The notes: generated from the letters alone by a model not told the origin. 64,000 nt of DNA from Ditylenchus dipsaci (GCA_004194705.1 SADC01001217.1:310001-374000), one strand, 5' to 3'; positions 37,474-50,800 are shown, counted from the stretch's first letter. Program-made: numbers and translations.

Positions 37474-37734
37474 GTTATAGCCATTATGTTTTTACAACCG
37501 ATTTTCTTGCAAACAATATTTTTTGCTCTATAATGTAAAAACCACGATTTTTCACTTGGTCCCCCTGTGGTTTGAGTGCTGGTCTGTGCATGGCCTTTTA
37601 TGGAAAAACCAAAACCACATGAGATTTTGCTAAAATTGTGTTTTAAGACATTATCCAAAAAAAAAATTCGGCGACCTTAAATCGGATGGGAAAACAGAAT
37701 TTAAAAAAAAGCTGAAATTTCTTGATATAGCCTG

Positions 37735-37860
37735 TACAGTGAACCTTCGATTTAGTGAAACTTCTGGGCATCGGAAAAGTTCATTAAATCGAATGTTCAT
37801 TAAATCGGGGTTTGAAAATAATTTTTTTAAAATTATTCACTAAATCGAAGGTGCAGTGTA
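37735..37860. repeat. CTCGATTTA-family MITE (TTAGTGAA variant)
   Basis: TA-CAGTGAACCTTCGATTTAG and CTAAATCGAAGGTGCAGTG-TA; 126 bp. Confidence 0.7.
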
Positions 37861-38171
37861 TTGAAGAGCACCTAATCACCATTAATCACTTTTTTGATGC
37901 AAACATAAAAACATATTTGATCTAAAAATACACGTAACCACCAGTTCATACACACCAGGAAGTCATTCATTGTCGCTTCAGAGTCAATCTCACCCAGGTA
38001 TTCCAGTTTCACCCAAGCATCCCGAAACCTATAGCTGGACGAGAGCTTTATCCATCTGTTTGTGTTTGCCCGCTTTGAGATTTAGCCACGTTTGCATGAG
38101 CTCACAACATCGTGAGCTCATCCGTATAAGGTTGAAGACAGGATTTCAAAATTCTCCCGTGACCGCATATT

Positions 38172-38317
38172 TCATGAGCTCACGTCGTCTTCATTTTCAT
38201 TCCAGAAATTTTGCTCATGCAAAACGTGGATCAAGCCCTTTGCATAGTATTCCATAATTGCCTTCTTTTCGGCCGGAGATAACACGCGACGCTTTTTTAG
38301 AGTACTCAATACGTTAT
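38172..38317 (-). CDS. Isolated C-terminal coding exon, unrecognised
   Basis: Behind an acceptor (GATTTTAG) at 38318 a 48-codon stretch reads DNVLSTLKKRRVLSPAEKKA and on to NFWNENEDDVSS before a TGA at 38172. The charge pattern and codon choice look coding: a basic helix followed by an acidic tail. Upstream exons were not found; the region beyond 38420 is a foldback repeat. It may be the end of a gene interrupted by that repeat, or a fragment carried by one. Function unknown. Confidence 0.3.
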
Positions 38318-38425
38318 CTAAAATCGAAAAGGTAACTAAAATCTGACAAAAGAAACTAATCTGTACTAAAGATAAACTCAATAAACAGAATGTACACCTT
38401 TTAAAGTTTTCAAAAGTTTGCAAGT

Positions 38426-39125
38426 TATGGCTCTATCACAATTGTAAGTGTAAATGTGAATATAAGTGTAAATATAAGGTCTCTTCACAATACCAAAAAC
38501 ATTTGCATTCACACTTACGCTTCACAATACGAATGTAAATGTACCGTATATTTTCGATTAGAAGGCCCCTCTCTAATAGAAGGCCCTCTCTAATAGAAGG
38601 CCCCTCTCTAATAGAAGGCCCCTCTCTAATAGAAGGCCCCCTTTGAGGACCTATATATCAGCCTAGAAAAAGAAATTCGCAAATCTGTTTTTCGCGTTTT
38701 CTTAGTTAGCACGAGCTCACCTGATCCACTTTTAAAATTTTAGTTGAGCATTCAAAAATCTCAAAAATCGAAATACTTTTTTTCCGACTTTTTTAGGGTT
38801 GAAAAATAGAAGGCCCGGCCTTCTAATAGAGAATATACGGTAAATGAAAATTTTTGATTTACCCTCACTTTTATTTCCAAAGTCAGTTTTTTTAACCCAA
38901 CTACCAATTTTTTAAGTTTTTATAACTAGAATCGAACTCCTTATCATCAACAAAGCATTTTTAGTATTCTCTGAAATACTTGAATTCAATTTTCATTTAC
39001 ATTTACATTCGTATTGTGAAGGGTAATTGTAAGTGTAAATGTAAGTGTTAATGCAAGAAGTCTTCACAACACCATAACATTTACACTTACATTTAGATTA
39101 CACTTACACTTACAATTGTGATAAG
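38426..39125. mobile_element. Foldback with GTAAGTGTAAAT repeat arms, interrupted by a MITE
   Basis: CTATCACAATTGTAAGTGTA and complement at the ends; arms (38440-38541, 38995-39115) repeat GTAAGTGTAAAT about five times. CATTCGTATTGTGAAG pairs across the MITE at 38542-38842. Confidence 0.75.
38542..38842. repeat. TACCGTA MITE with internal 20-bp tandem repeat
   Basis: TACCGTATATTTTCGATTAG to TAGAGAATATACGGTA. At 38559-38643 about four copies of CTCTCTAATAGAAGGCCC stand in tandem, an expansion of the element's own subterminal motif. It sits inside the foldback 38426-39125. Confidence 0.75.
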
Positions 39126-39130
39126 GCCAT

Positions 39131-39313
39131 TACACTAAATCGAGGGTAGACTTATTAGCAAAATTTCGAAAAACGTTTTACTAAATTGGGGTTTTACTAA
39201 ATCGAGTGTTCACTAAACCGGGGGTAAGGCTCCTTATGTTTTTGAATTAACCGACCAAGTCGTTAAAAAATGTACATTAAATCGGGAGTTCACTAAATCG
39301 AAGGTTGACTGTA
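39131..39313. repeat. CTCGATTTA-family repeat
   Basis: TACACTAAATCGAGGGTAG at the left, CTAAATCGAAGGTTGACTG-TA at the right, with further ACTAAATCG copies inside. Confidence 0.6.
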
Positions 39314-39425
39314 TACATTTTTGTTTTTTGAAAAAGCACCACCTAATAACAATTCTTTAACGTTATTTTATGTATATTTTTAAATTCAATGAAAATTTAT
39401 TAAGTTAACTACCCAATCTAATGTT

Positions 39426-39600
39426 CACAAAGAAGCTTGGTATGAGTTAAGCATGCTCAGCTTTGAAGGTCAGAGAAGAGACAGGAAACGGTTTAAAAAC
39501 TGCTCATATGAAGACAAGTATATATTTCGCAGATACACTAATGAAGAGGCTAAAAGTCAATTGAAGAGCACATTGATATGTCAGTACCTAATCATTTCTA
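39426..39600 (+). CDS. Possible exon, unrecognised
   Basis: A frame open from 39426 reads HKEAWYELSMLSFEGQRRD and continues KYIFRRYTNEEAKSQLKST, with a coding-like charge pattern, before turning hydrophobic and A/T-rich after 39600. No clear splice borders or partner exons. It could be a remnant exon or chance. Confidence 0.2.
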
Positions 39601-39707
39601 TAGAATTGTTAAAAGATTCACTGTTGCTATTTAATTTATTTGTGCTACTTATTAATTTATTTGTGCTTGTGTATTCAATTGCCTAGGCTCGATCCTAAAT
39701 AATTACA

Positions 39708-39762
39708 ATAAAAGACAACAGGGGGGACTAAGACAGAAACCCTCCATTGAGGGATAGGGCCC
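39708..39762. repeat. CCTTGG repeat, right-end fragment
   Basis: AAAGACAACAGGGGGGACTAAG followed by CCCTCCATTGAGGGATAGGG matches the right end and flank of 41593-41812. Confidence 0.5.
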
Positions 39763-39953
39763 TAATTTTTCGTTTCGATCAATTGTTTGATTGTATGTTT
39801 TTGTGATACAGATGCAGAAAAGACTCTGATCCTTGATCATAGCCTTGTTTTTTAATCACATCCCTAATTCTGGATGCAGAATGACAAAATTTCGTTCCTG
39901 CTTATTAGTCAGGATCAGATTCCGTTATTACTGGAATAAAGTGTGATAAAAAT

Positions 39954-40346
39954 TAGAGTTGACCCGGAATTCCGGTTCCCGTTCCGGTTTCCCGGAATTC
40001 CGGTCTTTTTTTGGATTCCGGTTCCGATCGCGAAAAAAAATGTAATTCCGTTCCGGTCAAATATCAATTCCGAGCCAAAACTGTATCATAATTTTGCTCT
40101 TGCACGGCTGATTTTTAACGCGCATTTTCAAGTTTTGAACGAATTTTTCGTGTTAAATATCAATATATACAAAAGATCATGTAAACAGCAGCGATTTGTT
40201 TCGAAAACTTCATTTTTTTCGGCTCCGGTTTTGAAATTCCGGTTCCTATTCCGGTTCCGGTTACTACGAAAATCAAATTCCGGTTCCGGTTTTCACAAAT
40301 CTAAAATTCCGGTTCCGGTCCAAATATCGATTCCGAGCCAACTCTA
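39954..40346. mobile_element. hAT MITE with perfect 8-bp target duplication
   Basis: Ends TAGAGTTGACCCGGAAT and, inverted, TAGAGTTGGCTCGGAAT; duplication ATAAAAAT at 39946-39953 and 40347-40354. The interior repeats TTCCGGTTCCGG near both ends. A partial relative lies at 16285-16400. Confidence 0.9.
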
Positions 40347-40354
40347 ATAAAAAT

Positions 40355-41592
40355 GCCGTTTATTAACTAGGAAGAGGACCTTTTAAAATTTTGGAGAATA
40401 GGATTTTCATTTATGTATATTCAACCTTCTTATCTATCAGCTTACGTTTACTAATATTTCGAATTTCAACAAAGATTTATTCAAATTTTTTTCTGCACCG
40501 GCGATCAGCATGTCGATTGATAAACCCTTTTCAGTGGGTAGAGATATTTTCCATTACAGGGCCGTAGTAACAGTTTATCCGCGGATAGAAGGAGCTAAAA
40601 AGAAGGGGCTTTTTAGGGGCTAAGAAAAATATCTCGCAGCTCAGTTCCTATATTGAAAAGCAGTTTTCTTCTATCGAAAAAAGGAGAAATGAACCCCTAT
40701 TTCAAAAAGGGGTGTCACTATAGCGAGTACCCGCGCCTCTTTTCGGCAAAATTTTTTTTAATTACCAAAACGACCGGTAAATTCATAATCTCTACGATTT
40801 TTTTGATTAGACTGGCGAATCAGATTTGGTAAAACTTTTCAAAAATTGAGCTAAAAAAAGTGTCGGACCCTAGGTGGGAACGAACTTTTGGGGTGTCACT
40901 ATAGTGGGGTTGACTGTAGAGTCTCTTTTTGCCACGGTCCAGTTGAAAAACATGGTGAGGCAGTCGAAGAATACAGATATTTAATTTTTGACGTTCTGCC
41001 ATAAAAGTGGCCCTCTTTAATCCCTTCCCTCCCAATACAGCCCTTATTCCCTTTTAAATTCAAAGGCACCAATTCAAATTTTGTAATTTTGACTAAAAAC
41101 CATAATACCAACCCTCACCCCACCATAATACCCCTGTGGTTCGAATTTTTTTTTTCTCAGAATCAAAAAACAGCCGGCTTTCTCATGAAATTAGGCTCGA
41201 GAAACACGAATTTGAGGTTATCTCCTCCATCTGACCACTCCCGTGGGGGGGGGGATTGTAAACTGCTACCCTAGATTAGTCGATTTACAAATTTTTTGGG
41301 CCCTATTCCTCGAAAACCTTTCACTGTACTTAGAACAGTCAAAAAATGCTCATAATTTCAGCATACCAAATAGAAACATATATAAAAACAAATGCAAAAG
41401 TTCAAAGCGATCAAGCTTTTTGACACAAGCTGTAAAATTTTCTAAATATTTCATAATATAACGTTTTTCTCTAATAATTATCTCACGGTGGAAACACCCA
41501 TGAACATAGCCATCCCCCCCCCCCCACTACTCGAAAAAGAGTCAAAATCTACTGGTAATTATCAGAGAAAATACGGCTTTATCCAACAAGAA
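40355..41592. other. No gene seen
   Basis: Has GGTGTCACTATAG at 40717 and 40894 and a CTTTTGGGGTGTCACTATAG to GACTGTAG end, a diverged relative of the CTCGATTTA family; poly-G 41246 and poly-C 41513. Confidence 0.45.
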
Positions 41593-41789
41593 GGGTTCCT
41601 GTCTTGGCTCCCGCCTGTTGATTTTTTTTGTAATTTTTCAGACTTAGGCAAAGGCAGGCATCTTATTTTAAGATGGACATAAACATAAGTCCAAGATTTT
41701 ATTTAGTTTGACCCTAAGATACGCTGGCCTGCCTTTGCAGAAGTTTAAACATTTAAAAAAAAAACAATAGGGGAGCCAAGGCAACCCTC
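41593..41789. repeat. CCTTGG/CCTAAG MITE, most complete copy
   Basis: About 197 bp with inverted ends GGGTTCCTGTCTTGGCTCCC and AGGGTTGCCTTGGCTCCCC. The interior has GACTTAGGCAAAGGCAGGC and CCTAAGATACGCTGGCCTG. The flank CCTCCCCCATTGAGGGATAG to the right recurs beside the fragment at 39708. Confidence 0.7.
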
Positions 41790-41860
41790 CCCCATTGAGG
41801 GATAGGGCCAACAATACAATGTGTGAAAGATTTCTATGTTGGTCACTAAAAGTTTTTGTA

Positions 41861-44800
41861 TCAGATATTTGTTACATCTTTGTTTTTTGCTACATCAAGT
41901 AATTTTTCGGCAGCTTTATCTTCTGCAACAGCAGCTTTATATTTTGCAAATTTTTCTTCATATTTAGCTCTATCTTTTTCTAATTGTTCTTCTTCTGAAA
42001 CTGTTATTTTTTGTTCAGGGTTAGTGGTGTTAGGATGGCGATTGTCAGTGACTGATCGTCTAGTTTCGTGAGCTTCTTCTCCTCTGTAAAAAGGCATGTC
42101 TACAAAGGGTCTAAGAAGAAACTTCATTTAAAATAGCCATCGATCGCTTGCCTATTTTTTCGGCAGATAAATAGGTTTTGCCTTGTTCTATGTAGAAAAG
42201 ACTATCTTTAGGTATTTCGTAGCGCTCTGCTCTATCTTCCATTTGTTGGACATGAGATGCGTGATGTCTATGTTGGTATTCCTTAATCAGAGAAGCTCTT
42301 TGTGCCTCTGGCATGTTATACAAAATAAAAACTTCCATTTGAGTAAGCCACACGTAACTATGAAAGTCTTCTAAGCACGGCTCTGGAGGTGGTCCAAAGT
42401 CACTGTAATGAGGCATCATACGCACCAGCAAGATGTATTGGGTGCACAGTTCATTGATAGACTCAAAAAAATTTCGGGCTTTTGATATTAAAGACTGGGC
42501 AAGCAAGTGATAGTAAATATCTGAAAATGTTTGAATAATACTTAGTTAGACGATTCTTAGTTAATTCCCTATTTAGTCGGTTATTAAAGGGCATGCTCAC
42601 CACGGCCCCTAAAATTCAAATCTTAGTGCATTAGGAAAATTTGGCGCCAAACGAATTTTTTTCAAAAGCAATCATTTTTAGACCCTTTCGGAGTCTTTCT
42701 GTTTCGTACGCCTGATCCGGTTTTTTCCTTATTGCCTTGGCATATTCATGACCAAAATATTGCTCACACGAAGGTTTTCAAATGAGCCATTACTTGCCCA
42801 TGAAACACGCAAATTATCAAAATCATAATTAACTTTCTGTGAAAATTTTCAATATTTCTTCATTGTCTGGTTTGCTAAATTGAGATCCTGAAAAGTTTTT
42901 TCGACTATTTATGCACAAACGAAATCGGGAACCCTTTAGAATAGTAATAAGCTACATTTTCGTACCAAGGAAGTATGCAAAAAATGCAAATTTAGGGTGC
43001 CTAATGCAAAAGTTAGATGGAAAACGCAAAAACCCCTATTTTTACTCGAGAAAATGCCAGTTGTTTGCTTTGATTGGTCTCTAGTTTTCAAAATTCTGAC
43101 TTTACAAAAATCGTTCTGACTTTTCTGGTAGCTGAGTATACAGGCTACATTTTGGTATAAAAATTGTACGAAAAACTATGTGGTTTTGCACTTTTTGTCT
43201 GTCGTTTATTTCGGTATAATTGTTTACCATTTCAGGCGAGCCTAATGGTCCGAACAAGACGTGCTACTGCAGTGCAGAAAGACCCGGAAACAAAGCAAGC
43301 TAACTCACTAAGTCGCTGTCATCGCTGAGTAGGTGGACCTTATCACTTGCAAGAGCTACGAGGAAGTCGATGCCAATTTGTCTATCGGGTTTGCTGATGT
43401 CTTTGCTCAGGTTTGCACTTTTTATAAGTTAAGTGTTCACCCCGGTTGTCATCCTTTTTTGTAGGATTCTGCTGAAGACAACAAGGTCAGTACCTCGGTG
43501 AAGCCGCCTGTGAAGGAAATGAAGATCGTTTCTGGCAAGCCTCCTTCCACTCCGTCGTCCTTCAAGATGTTTTGGCCGTGGTCTTCCTCTCCTGCTGCTG
43601 ATGGCTCGTCGAAGAACTAGGATCCGTTGAAGGGCGGTTGTTGACCGCCGGTTATTCAAGAATACTCATTTTACTTTTTTGTTCTCGTTGCTATTCACTG
43701 CAATTTCATGGACTTTTGTTTCCGTTGTATCGTTTTGGAAATAAAGATGGATTTATGAGTTATCTTGAGTGGAATAATTAAGTGTGTGTCTAATATTAGA
43801 TTTTTTGTGAGATAAATGCTATTGGTCGCTAGTATGTGTTCCCAAACTTGTTGTTAGATGAAAGAATCTTACCCACAAATCTTATGTTACATCAAGACAG
43901 CTGTTTCAAAACATAAAACGAATACAGTCGACTCTCGATTTAACATACGGTCGATTTAAGATACACCCGATTTAACATACAGCTGGCCGGTCCCTTCAAT
44001 AATAAACTCCGTCAAATTACCCCCAGATTTAACATACGGCTAAGTCGGAACCGTGAAAAAATAGAAATTAAAAAATAAACGGAAATTTTTGTTTGAAAAA
44101 ATTTAAATTTCATAGAAAAATATTCTTGGCGTTTTGTTTGTCTTGAACTGCACTAACATTTGAACTTTAGTGGGCCGTGTCACCTCTTCAAAATTGAGCC
44201 CGCCAATTCAAATTTTCCCCTGATCATTGCATTTCTTTACGAACTTTTTACACCAGTAGCTAATAACCACCCCCGCTATAAACTTTTTCTTTTAAAACTG
44301 AGGCAAAGAGTACCCAAATTTATGTCCTAGGCCCCATAAAATTTAAGAAAACATTAGATGAACATGAGGGATGGTCGTTGGAGTAAGAAAACATATAAAG
44401 AAACCTTTTAAAGCTGTTTTTCACCGTAAAAGACATAAACACACAAACAAAATTTGACTAGAGTGATGAGTCTAAGTCTAAGAAACGTTCAAACACTATT
44501 TACAGTTAACACGCAAGCGGCTGACTTTGAGAGTGGTCCGTTTAGTTGCTGGAAAGAATACAATTTATCATTCCACTTTGATTTCGGTTCTAGGAATCGT
44601 CATGGTTTATTTTCTGTCTTAAAAATTACCGCAAAAAGAAAGGGCGCCGATTTAAAGAAGTTTAATTTCTAATATTGATTTTTGAAGGACACCTGGTTTA
44701 GCTCATTCCCGTGGATATCACAAAGAAATTTGGTCTACAATACGCCAAAATAATAAGCGAGAAAAATTTTACAGAACTAGCGTAAGGACTCGCAAGACAA

Positions 44801-47800
44801 CATGCAAATTTTCAAAAGTTTAAGCCAAAGGATTTGACCCTGAACCCCTGAAAACTATGGCTCAAATCGAAAACACCCGTCAACATCATTAAATCTCCGT
44901 CAAATTATTGAAATTCTCCTTCTCAGTGTATACTTTTCAAATTTTTTGCATTAGCATGTAGCCCTGAATCTCTAGTTTCTGATTGACTATCAACTAGGTC
45001 GATACAATTTTGAAAAGTGGGAGAACAATTCATTTAAAATGGTGTAGTTTTGAAAAACTCAATTTTTCTCCCGTTTTTCAAAATTGTATCAAGCTAGTAA
45101 ATAGCTTATCAGAAACTATAGATTCAGGGCTACATGCTAATGCAAAAAATAAAAAAATATGAAAAGTATACACCTAGAACGAGAAGTTTTAAAAATTTGA
45201 CGGGAGATTAATGTTTTTGACGGGTGTTTTCAGGTACAGCCAAAAACTATTGGGTCTTCTATGGAAATCAATGTGCTTTCACCTTGGTTTTATAATTTTC
45301 TCAAAATTTTACAACAAGCTTTTTAAAAAATAAAATCATCGTGTTGTATCGCGTTTTAAAACTGCATCAGGTACAAGTGTTGAATCAAATGTGTGTCTGT
45401 GTTTTCATTGTTTTTGAGAAGAATGACCATGTTTCCAGCATATTTATTTAATCCCCTCAAGAAAAAAGAAACCCTATCACACTGAAGGTTTTATGTTTGC
45501 ATCTGATACAGTTTTAAACGTGCTACAACATTTTTAAACACTCTGTAAAATTTTAAGAAAATTGCAAACCAAGGTGAAACCACCTTGATTTCCATAGAAG
45601 ACTGGCTGGTGTTTTGTGGAGTTTTGGGGTAAATTGTTTTGGCCTAAGCTTTTTAATATATGCTCGTTGTTTTGCAAGTCCTTGCATCAGTTATATTTCA
45701 TTTTTCCCGCTGATCATTTGGCATATTGTAGACCAAATTTTCTTTGCCGCAAACTTTCCTAACAAATAAGCATTTTCGGTTCTCTATCGAATGGTATATA
45801 CGGTTTTTCCATATCGCATGGACACTAACATATGTTCCCTTGTAAGCCAAACAAAGTGTCTTTCAAAAATCAATACTAGAAATTCAATTTTTAAAATTCT
45901 CGCCTTTTCTTTTTGCGGTAATTTTCAAGATAGAAAATGAATTATGACCATTACTAGAACGAAAATTGAGTGCTCTTTGAGATGGCCTCAATTGAAATCC
46001 CTTTTACAGTCAGCTGAATACAAAAAGGAGGTCCCCAGGTGAACAATTCCAATAGTTCTTTAATTTTTTTCATTAATTATGTGTTGATTTGCACTCACAG
46101 AGGTTTTTTATCAAAGGTGGTGTCATGTCAAGTGATCTTATATCGAGGGTAAACTTTGTGTAATTTGAGAAAGTGAATAAACTTTAAGTCGTCCTATATC
46201 AAAGGTGGTCTTACAACAAAACTCAAACGGACAAAGTTTTTTTTGGAGCAAAAAAACTTTTTTTTGAGCAAATTTGCTTTTAGAGCAATTTTTTATTTCA
46301 CAGTATTTTATTACAATTTCTTATCTTTTTTCAGATGATAGCACCATCATGTAGCCCTACTCCTCTAGTTTCTTACAAGGTATCTTTTATCACAACATTT
46401 TTGAAAAATGTAGCATGAAAAACTGAAAGTAGGAATAAAACACACTTGCTTGATACTTTTAATTTTTTGTGGTACATTTTGAAAAGATGTTGTAATAAAA
46501 GACACCTCGTTAGAAACTAGAATCGAAAGACTACCTGATGGTGTTATAAATCTAAAAAAACATAAGAAATTGTAATAAAATCATTCAATATAAAAATCTG
46601 CCTGCAAAAAAGTGTTTTTGCTCCAAAAAAGCTTTGTCTAACTCAAACAAGTACTTTCGGACTAAAAAATATGCTGCATGAATTTGAATCAGCCAAATTC
46701 TCAAAAGGTCCTGTAACTAAAAATTATCTTACCCATATTTCTGTTTCAGTTTTTTTTAACTTTTCTCTGCAAACTTTTCTTTTAGCTTTAAGTTTTCTTC
46801 ATAAATTTTCTTTTTCTTTGCGTGAGCTTTCTCGTCTGAGTAATTTTTATGTCAGCTGAATGTTTTTTACGAGCTTTTTCATCATCGGGTGCTGAGTTGT
46901 ACTTCCTACCAGTGGAATGTGCTGAAAATTTGATTTAACAAAAGAAATAAACAGTTTTAAAATTGGTTTTTTTCAGTGCTTCGAATCGTCCTTTTTAAAA
47001 GATTTATCCTTTTTTTGGCACCCCATATCTTTTTTTATTTTTAAAAATTTAGTCAAAATCTTTCTTTTTTTCAATTCAAAATGGCAACAAGCACTGGATA
47101 AAATGACCCTTTCACTTCAAAAGTAGTCAAAATGTCCTTTTTTTACCCAATGTCCTTTTCTGAAATTTTTCATTCGAAGCCCTGGTTTTTTTGGAGTAAT
47201 TTTATATTTTACTTTTTCTCACGGTAATTCTTTTCGACCACGAAATGTTACCTTTTCTGCTTCAAAAGGCTCTTTTTGGCCCATATTAAAAAAAAACCCT
47301 TTATTTTTGGTGATTTTCTGATAAATTGTTTATTTCAACTGGTAGCTTTTGACTCAGCTTTCTAACAAGCTATTGACTGACTTACTGAGGTCATAAATAA
47401 AAAGTTGGAAGAGAAGGTCTTTAACACGAAAAGTCCGGTCGTCACTTTTGTTGATTCTGGTGCAGAATTTCACGCTGAACACGATGGTGCGGATCTTTTC
47501 GCTTCAATCATTGACAGAGTAGGTGAAAAAGGGTTCAAAAGGTGACACATTATGCAGGGTCAAAATCAAGCTGAATACCACAGGCTTTCAATTAATGCGA
47601 CACGATGGTCATACTACAGCCAAGCTCATAACATACTAAAATGACCGCCAGGAGTTTAGCTCTCTAAAAATACCAATCATTCACTCTTTCGGCTTAGGCA
47701 GCAATAGTGTATTGTGAAATTGTGACAAAATGTGCAAAATTAATATATAGGTTGTAACAAAATTTCTTATAACTTTTCCCGCTAGAAAAACCTTTGATTC

Positions 47801-50800
47801 TGACACTCGATTCGTGTTTAGCGTAGTTGATTTGCTTGAATAACTGCTTTTGAAATTTCAGAGTTATTGCCAAATTTTGAATTCCTGTCAAGACAATAAA
47901 CATTTGAATTTAAAATTTCAATGTTTATTGGGCTGTACCCCGAAATTTAAGCGGCGTTTTGCTAAGTGGTCGATTTGCTAAGCGGTCGTTTTGCCAAGAA
48001 TTTTTTTTGCTAACTGACAAATTGCTAAGAAATTTTTCGTTAAGGCGCCCATTTGTTAAGAATTTATTCGCTAAGGCATTCTTTTCTTAAATCCGATTTG
48101 CTAAGAACTTTTATACCTTTTTGTACTTTCTTTTTTTCTCAATGTTCTGATAGGGGATTTTTTTTGCCGACATTTTTCCGCCGAATTTTTTTCTTTTTCA
48201 CTTATTTCAACGTGGGATCTAGGTAAATGATATTTTCAGATTGTGTCCAAACTACCCGAAGGCATCCTAAAATCACCTTAAATACCAAAGCAAACCCAAA
48301 CCTGAAAAATTAAAATTTCTTAAAAATAAAAAATAAGTCATTTTTTCTAACTTAAAATTGTGTGGGGAATTGGGTTTGTTACGCCCAAAGTTGCGATTTT
48401 ACACACCCCAACTTCGATACCTGGCGTAGGTGTCACCTGGCCAGGTGGATGTCCACCTGGATGGCCTAAAAATAAAAAAAAGTTAATTCAAAAAAAAATT
48501 CATTTTCCCAAACTGAAAAATTTGTGAAGAATTGGGATTGTTGAGACCAAACGCGCGATTTTACCTACCCAATCCCAAATCTAGGGTTGGGTAACACCTA
48601 GACAGGTTGATATCCAGGTGACTCAAGAGTAGGGGTATGTTCACCAAAATGACCTAAAAGCTCAAACGTTAGTCTTTTCATATCTGAAATTACGGTAAAA
48701 AATAAAGTGTGCAGCCAGGTGGATTCGAACCAGCAACCTCGGCGGCGGATATCCAAGTGGTCGTCCACTTGGATCAAAAAAAAAATTCATGTTTTTGGAT
48801 TCCAAGATAATTATTCTGAACTTACTCCAGCATGCTGAAGATGGTTCGACAGTGGCAAAATCACGTTTTATCGAGAAATTTTTCAGTTACCGTAATTTCT
48901 TGATTTTGATAAATCAAGAGTTCACAATAACTCAGAAATTTCTCTATAAAACGTGATTTTACCACTGTCAAACCATCTTCGGCATGCTCAAATGAGTGCA
49001 GAAAAATTTATTTGGAACCCGAAAAAGTAAAAATTTTTTTGATCCAAGTAGACGATCACTTGGATATCCACCGCCGAGGTTGCTAGTTCAAATCCACCTA
49101 GGTGCATACCTAATTGCATAGGTGCATACATAATTTTGAGTGTTTACGTGGCCTAGAGGTCCATATACTAGTTATGCGCACGATCGATATATCGCACTGC
49201 GATATATCGCATATCGCATCAAAGTTGGTGGAAAAATATCGATCGCAAATATCGCATCGAGATTTTGTCATTCTGTCAATCAATTACAGTATTGTTCGAC
49301 TTATTTTCGATCGCTATTTTAATTCTGTTGTGTGCCCTTCTTCACAGAATATGCTCCGGGCTTTTTTCTGTTGATAATATTACTGATTTTAGGATGAGCC
49401 ATATCTGGAAAATTGTTCTCGAAGAAGATGTTGAAAGTCGCTTTCTCTTCACAAAGCTATCTCCTAAGGAAACAGACTGCAATGCATGTGACAAGAAGTT
49501 GCAGACGCCGAACCGGGGGATCACCAACTTAAAAACTCATCTCTCAACGCATCCGCAGTACTTTAAACAATACGAGACGATATAAAAAAAAGAAAAGAAG
49601 CAAAAAGAAGGGCAATGAAGCTCTCTATGAAGCAATTTTCGATCAGAGGGACTGGTACTATTCATTTTTTGGTGATTGCTTTCTAGAATATCTTTTAAAT
49701 TGTTCTAGGAGAAGTATCTGCCCTCGACAAGAAGATCGTTCATTTCATCGCTTTCAACAATTCGCCGTTCACAATCGTTGAATCCAATGAGTTCAAAGTA
49801 CTTCTGTCATCGGGTGACCGAAAAAAATCTTAAAGGTATGAGCGTGCTAGAGTTTGAGACATTACTTTATAAAAATTTTAGGAAGAAAGCATTACTCGGA
49901 ATGGGCCTGCCGCGTATCTTTTCCGCTGTGAAAAAAGCAGTTATGTCTCGGCTCGAGGATTGCATGGCTCTGTCGTTCACTTCTGACATACGGTCAGGCC
50001 CAACGGGAAGCTTCGTAAGCTTGGCATAATTTTCAACAATTTAAATCTAACAAAATCGCTACATTTAGTCTTACTGCTCACGGGATCGACTCAAGTTGGA
50101 AGCGCCAAAAGTTTGTGCTCTGCGTTCGACACTTTCCTGTGAGTCGAAACAATTGGTGAGATAGTGGACAAGATGCTTACAGATTGGGGAATTAAGCAGC
50201 TGAAGCGACATGTCTTTGTACGCGATGAAGGAAGTAATATAAAGAAGGTATTTATTTGGAATGCGGAAATGCTGATTTTCCTGAACAAAAATCTTCCTTT
50301 GTTGAACTTCAAATATTAGTGACTTGTTGTAAAAAAGTACGATGTATGCATGTCAATAAAGCGGAAAATTTATTATTATGGTCATTTAATGCAGCTGTAG
50401 TCGTTTAGAAAAAATATGGCATATCGCAGCGATATATCGCAACTCGACTTTTAGAAATATCGCATATCGCGATCGCATCCAGGCGAAGCATATATCGCAT
50501 AAAGCCAAATGCGCATCACTACCATATACTCATCACCAAAGTTACTGGTCCGAACCCTTTGGGTGCATCAGTCCAAAGTAGAGGACCCCGATTCAAATTT
50601 ATTCAAATTTCATCGTTTTTAGAACACAATTTTGGATTAAATCGTTTTGGTTTTTAGGTCTGCATCCCGAAATTAAACCCAACCGAATAAGATGTAGCTT
50701 AACAAACAAGATCTTTATCAAAACAATTACTTAGCAAAAAAAATCTTAGCAAAACGACCATTTAGCAAATTGGCGCTTAAATTATCAATTCTTAGCAAAA

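Noticed and set aside
37970..38257. 95-codon plus frame
   Set aside because: Poor composition; overlaps the better minus-strand exon at 38172-38317.
38559..38643. Short regularly repeated units, considered as a CRISPR array
   Set aside because: Tandem 20-bp repeats without spacers, inside a MITE of a eukaryotic genome.
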